Shown piece after piece: positions 14,704 through 15,410 of a stretch of 15,410 nucleotides of DNA (positions are counted from its first letter, which is position 1; each line of letters opens with the position of its first letter). The translations under genes and the position numbers were made by a program. The stretch is from DATAEK01 sp036258055. Lineage in GTDB: Bacteria > Acidobacteriota > Vicinamibacteria > Vicinamibacterales > 2-12-FULL-66-21. The stretch spans positions 1 through 15,410 of the forward strand of contig DATAEK010000400.1 in NCBI GenBank assembly GCA_036258055.1. Reading direction: 5' to 3'. The notes under the pieces are model-generated. The model searched no databases, was not told the origin of the DNA, and was given only the letters and a program-made list of their open reading frames with translations.

Positions 14704-15318
14704 ATGAATCTCGAGCCGGGCCTGTTTCTATTTCAAGGTCTCCTGACACCCGACATGCAACGGGAGCTGTGGATGATCTGTCGTGCGCTCGCGGACGGTC
14801 CGGTGCCGATGTACACACCGACGGTGCGGGGTGGTCGCAAGATGAGCGTCGGCATGCTGTGTCTCGGCCGGCACTGGAACGGGCTCACCTACGGCTACGA
14901 GCCCACGCGAACCGACTTCGACGGTCAACCTGCTCCGCCGATCCCGCGACCGCTCGCGGATCTCGCAACGGATGCCGCGACGCAGGCGGGCTTTGCCTTC
15001 GACCCCGACCTTTGCATCATGAACTACTACACGGCTGAGAGCCGGTTGGGCGTCCATCAGGACAAGGATGAGAGTCCGGCGTCGATCGAGGCGGGGATTC
15101 CGATCGTGTCCATCTCGCTCGGCGACGCGGCGCGTTTCGTGATCGGTGGCCTGACCAGGAAGGAACCGACGCGCCCGATGATTCTGCGCTCGGGCGACGT
15201 GGTCGTGATGGGCGGACCGTCACGGCTGCGCTTTCACGGAGTGACGCGCATTCTGCCCGGCACCGCCCCAGAAGGGACAGGTCCAGGCCGCTTCAACTTG
15301 ACGTTCCGGAAGTACTGA
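14704..15318 (+). CDS. alkB: AlkB-type Fe(II)/2-oxoglutarate dioxygenase
   Basis: The 204-residue protein matches bacterial AlkB, which oxidatively removes alkyl groups from N1-methyladenine and N3-methylcytosine in DNA and RNA. The iron ligands are H118 and D120 (in GVHQDKDE) and H178 (in RLRFHGVTRI). R196 and R202 in GRFNLTFRKY are the expected 2-oxoglutarate-binding arginines. Other AlkB landmarks are KMSVGMLCLG, the nucleotide-recognition region GYEPTR, and CIMNYYTAESRLG. Length is close to the 216 residues of the E. coli enzyme. ATG 14704 is chosen because the conserved N-terminus (LEPGLFLFQGLL) starts there, although no good ribosome binding site precedes it; a GTG at 14662 is an alternative. 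A TAACAT (14675-14680) may be a weak -10. No ada or alkA is adjacent, so regulation by the adaptive response is not shown. The 272-nt spacer to the divergent mosaic gene shows no further gene. Confidence 0.93.
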   Translation: MNLEPGLFLFQGLLTPDMQRELWMICRALADGPVPMYTPTVRGGRKMSVGMLCLGRHWNGLTYGYEPTRTDFDGQPAPPIPRPLADLATDAATQAGFAFDPDLCIMNYYTAESRLGVHQDKDESPASIEAGIPIVSISLGDAARFVIGGLTRKEPTRPMILRSGDVVVMGGPSRLRFHGVTRILPGTAPEGTGPGRFNLTFRKY

Positions 15319-15410
15319 AGGGCTGGTGGGGCTGGTAGGGCGGGTGGGGCCCCCGAAACTCCCTTACCTGCCCTACCTGCCTTACCTGCCCCACCCGCCC
15401 CACCCTGCCC
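15319..15410. repeat. Mirror-image repeat array C, continuing past the window
   Basis: The array begins directly after the alkB stop codon. The left arm (15320-15349) is G-rich, with GGGCTGGTG/GGGCTGGTA-type units of about 9 nt. After a short centre (15350-15360), the right arm has C-rich 9-nt units: CTTACCTGC, CCTACCTGC, CTTACCTGC, CCCACCCGC and CCCACCCTGC. GGGCGGGTGGGG (15338-15349) has an exact 12-nt reverse complement at 15389-15400. The array has the same plan as A and B but an unrelated unit. The right end is cut off by the window. Confidence 0.85.

Overview
The window is GC-rich DNA, most likely from an acidobacterium of the Vicinamibacteria type. This is inferred from two large 'orphan' MacB/FtsX permeases of the ADOP kind (a family expanded in Acidobacteriota), the DUF4097 and choice-of-anchor-D proteins, and intergenic spaces filled with locus-specific short tandem repeats. 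I see no rRNA, tRNA, CRISPR array, transposase or phage gene.

Layout. 1-255 is the tail of an S9-family serine peptidase. 381-1766 holds two minus-strand genes for exported proteins: a small two-cysteine protein and a DUF4097 beta-repeat protein. Divergent from these is ADOP permease 1 (1942-4356). A long mirror-image heptamer array follows, then a two-gene unit: a YgjP-type metallopeptidase (4674-5411) and a RimJ/RimL-like acetyltransferase (5426-5965). ADOP permease 2 (6243-8663) follows and ends in an octamer array. Next come a second GNAT-like protein (8810-9406) and an overlapping SpoU/TrmH-type RNA 2'-O-methyltransferase (9403-10200). A very large exported mosaic protein is on the minus strand (10307-14431). 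Last are an AlkB-type dioxygenase (14704-15318) and the start of a third array.

The genes do not form one obvious pathway. The coherent groups are the metallopeptidase-GNAT pair and the translationally coupled GNAT-methyltransferase pair. The two permeases have no ATPase beside them, as is usual for ADOPs. The minus-strand genes encode secreted or envelope proteins.

The most unusual signal is the intergenic architecture. Immediately after the stop codons of both permeases and of alkB, a low-complexity array begins. It has a different 7-9 nt unit at each locus but always the same plan: a left arm in one orientation, a short centre, and a right arm built from the reverse complement. Two of the arrays end at a -10-like hexamer only 8-12 nt before the next start codon. 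Short heptamer pairs or runs also lie just after three other genes and may be unexpanded relatives of the arrays.
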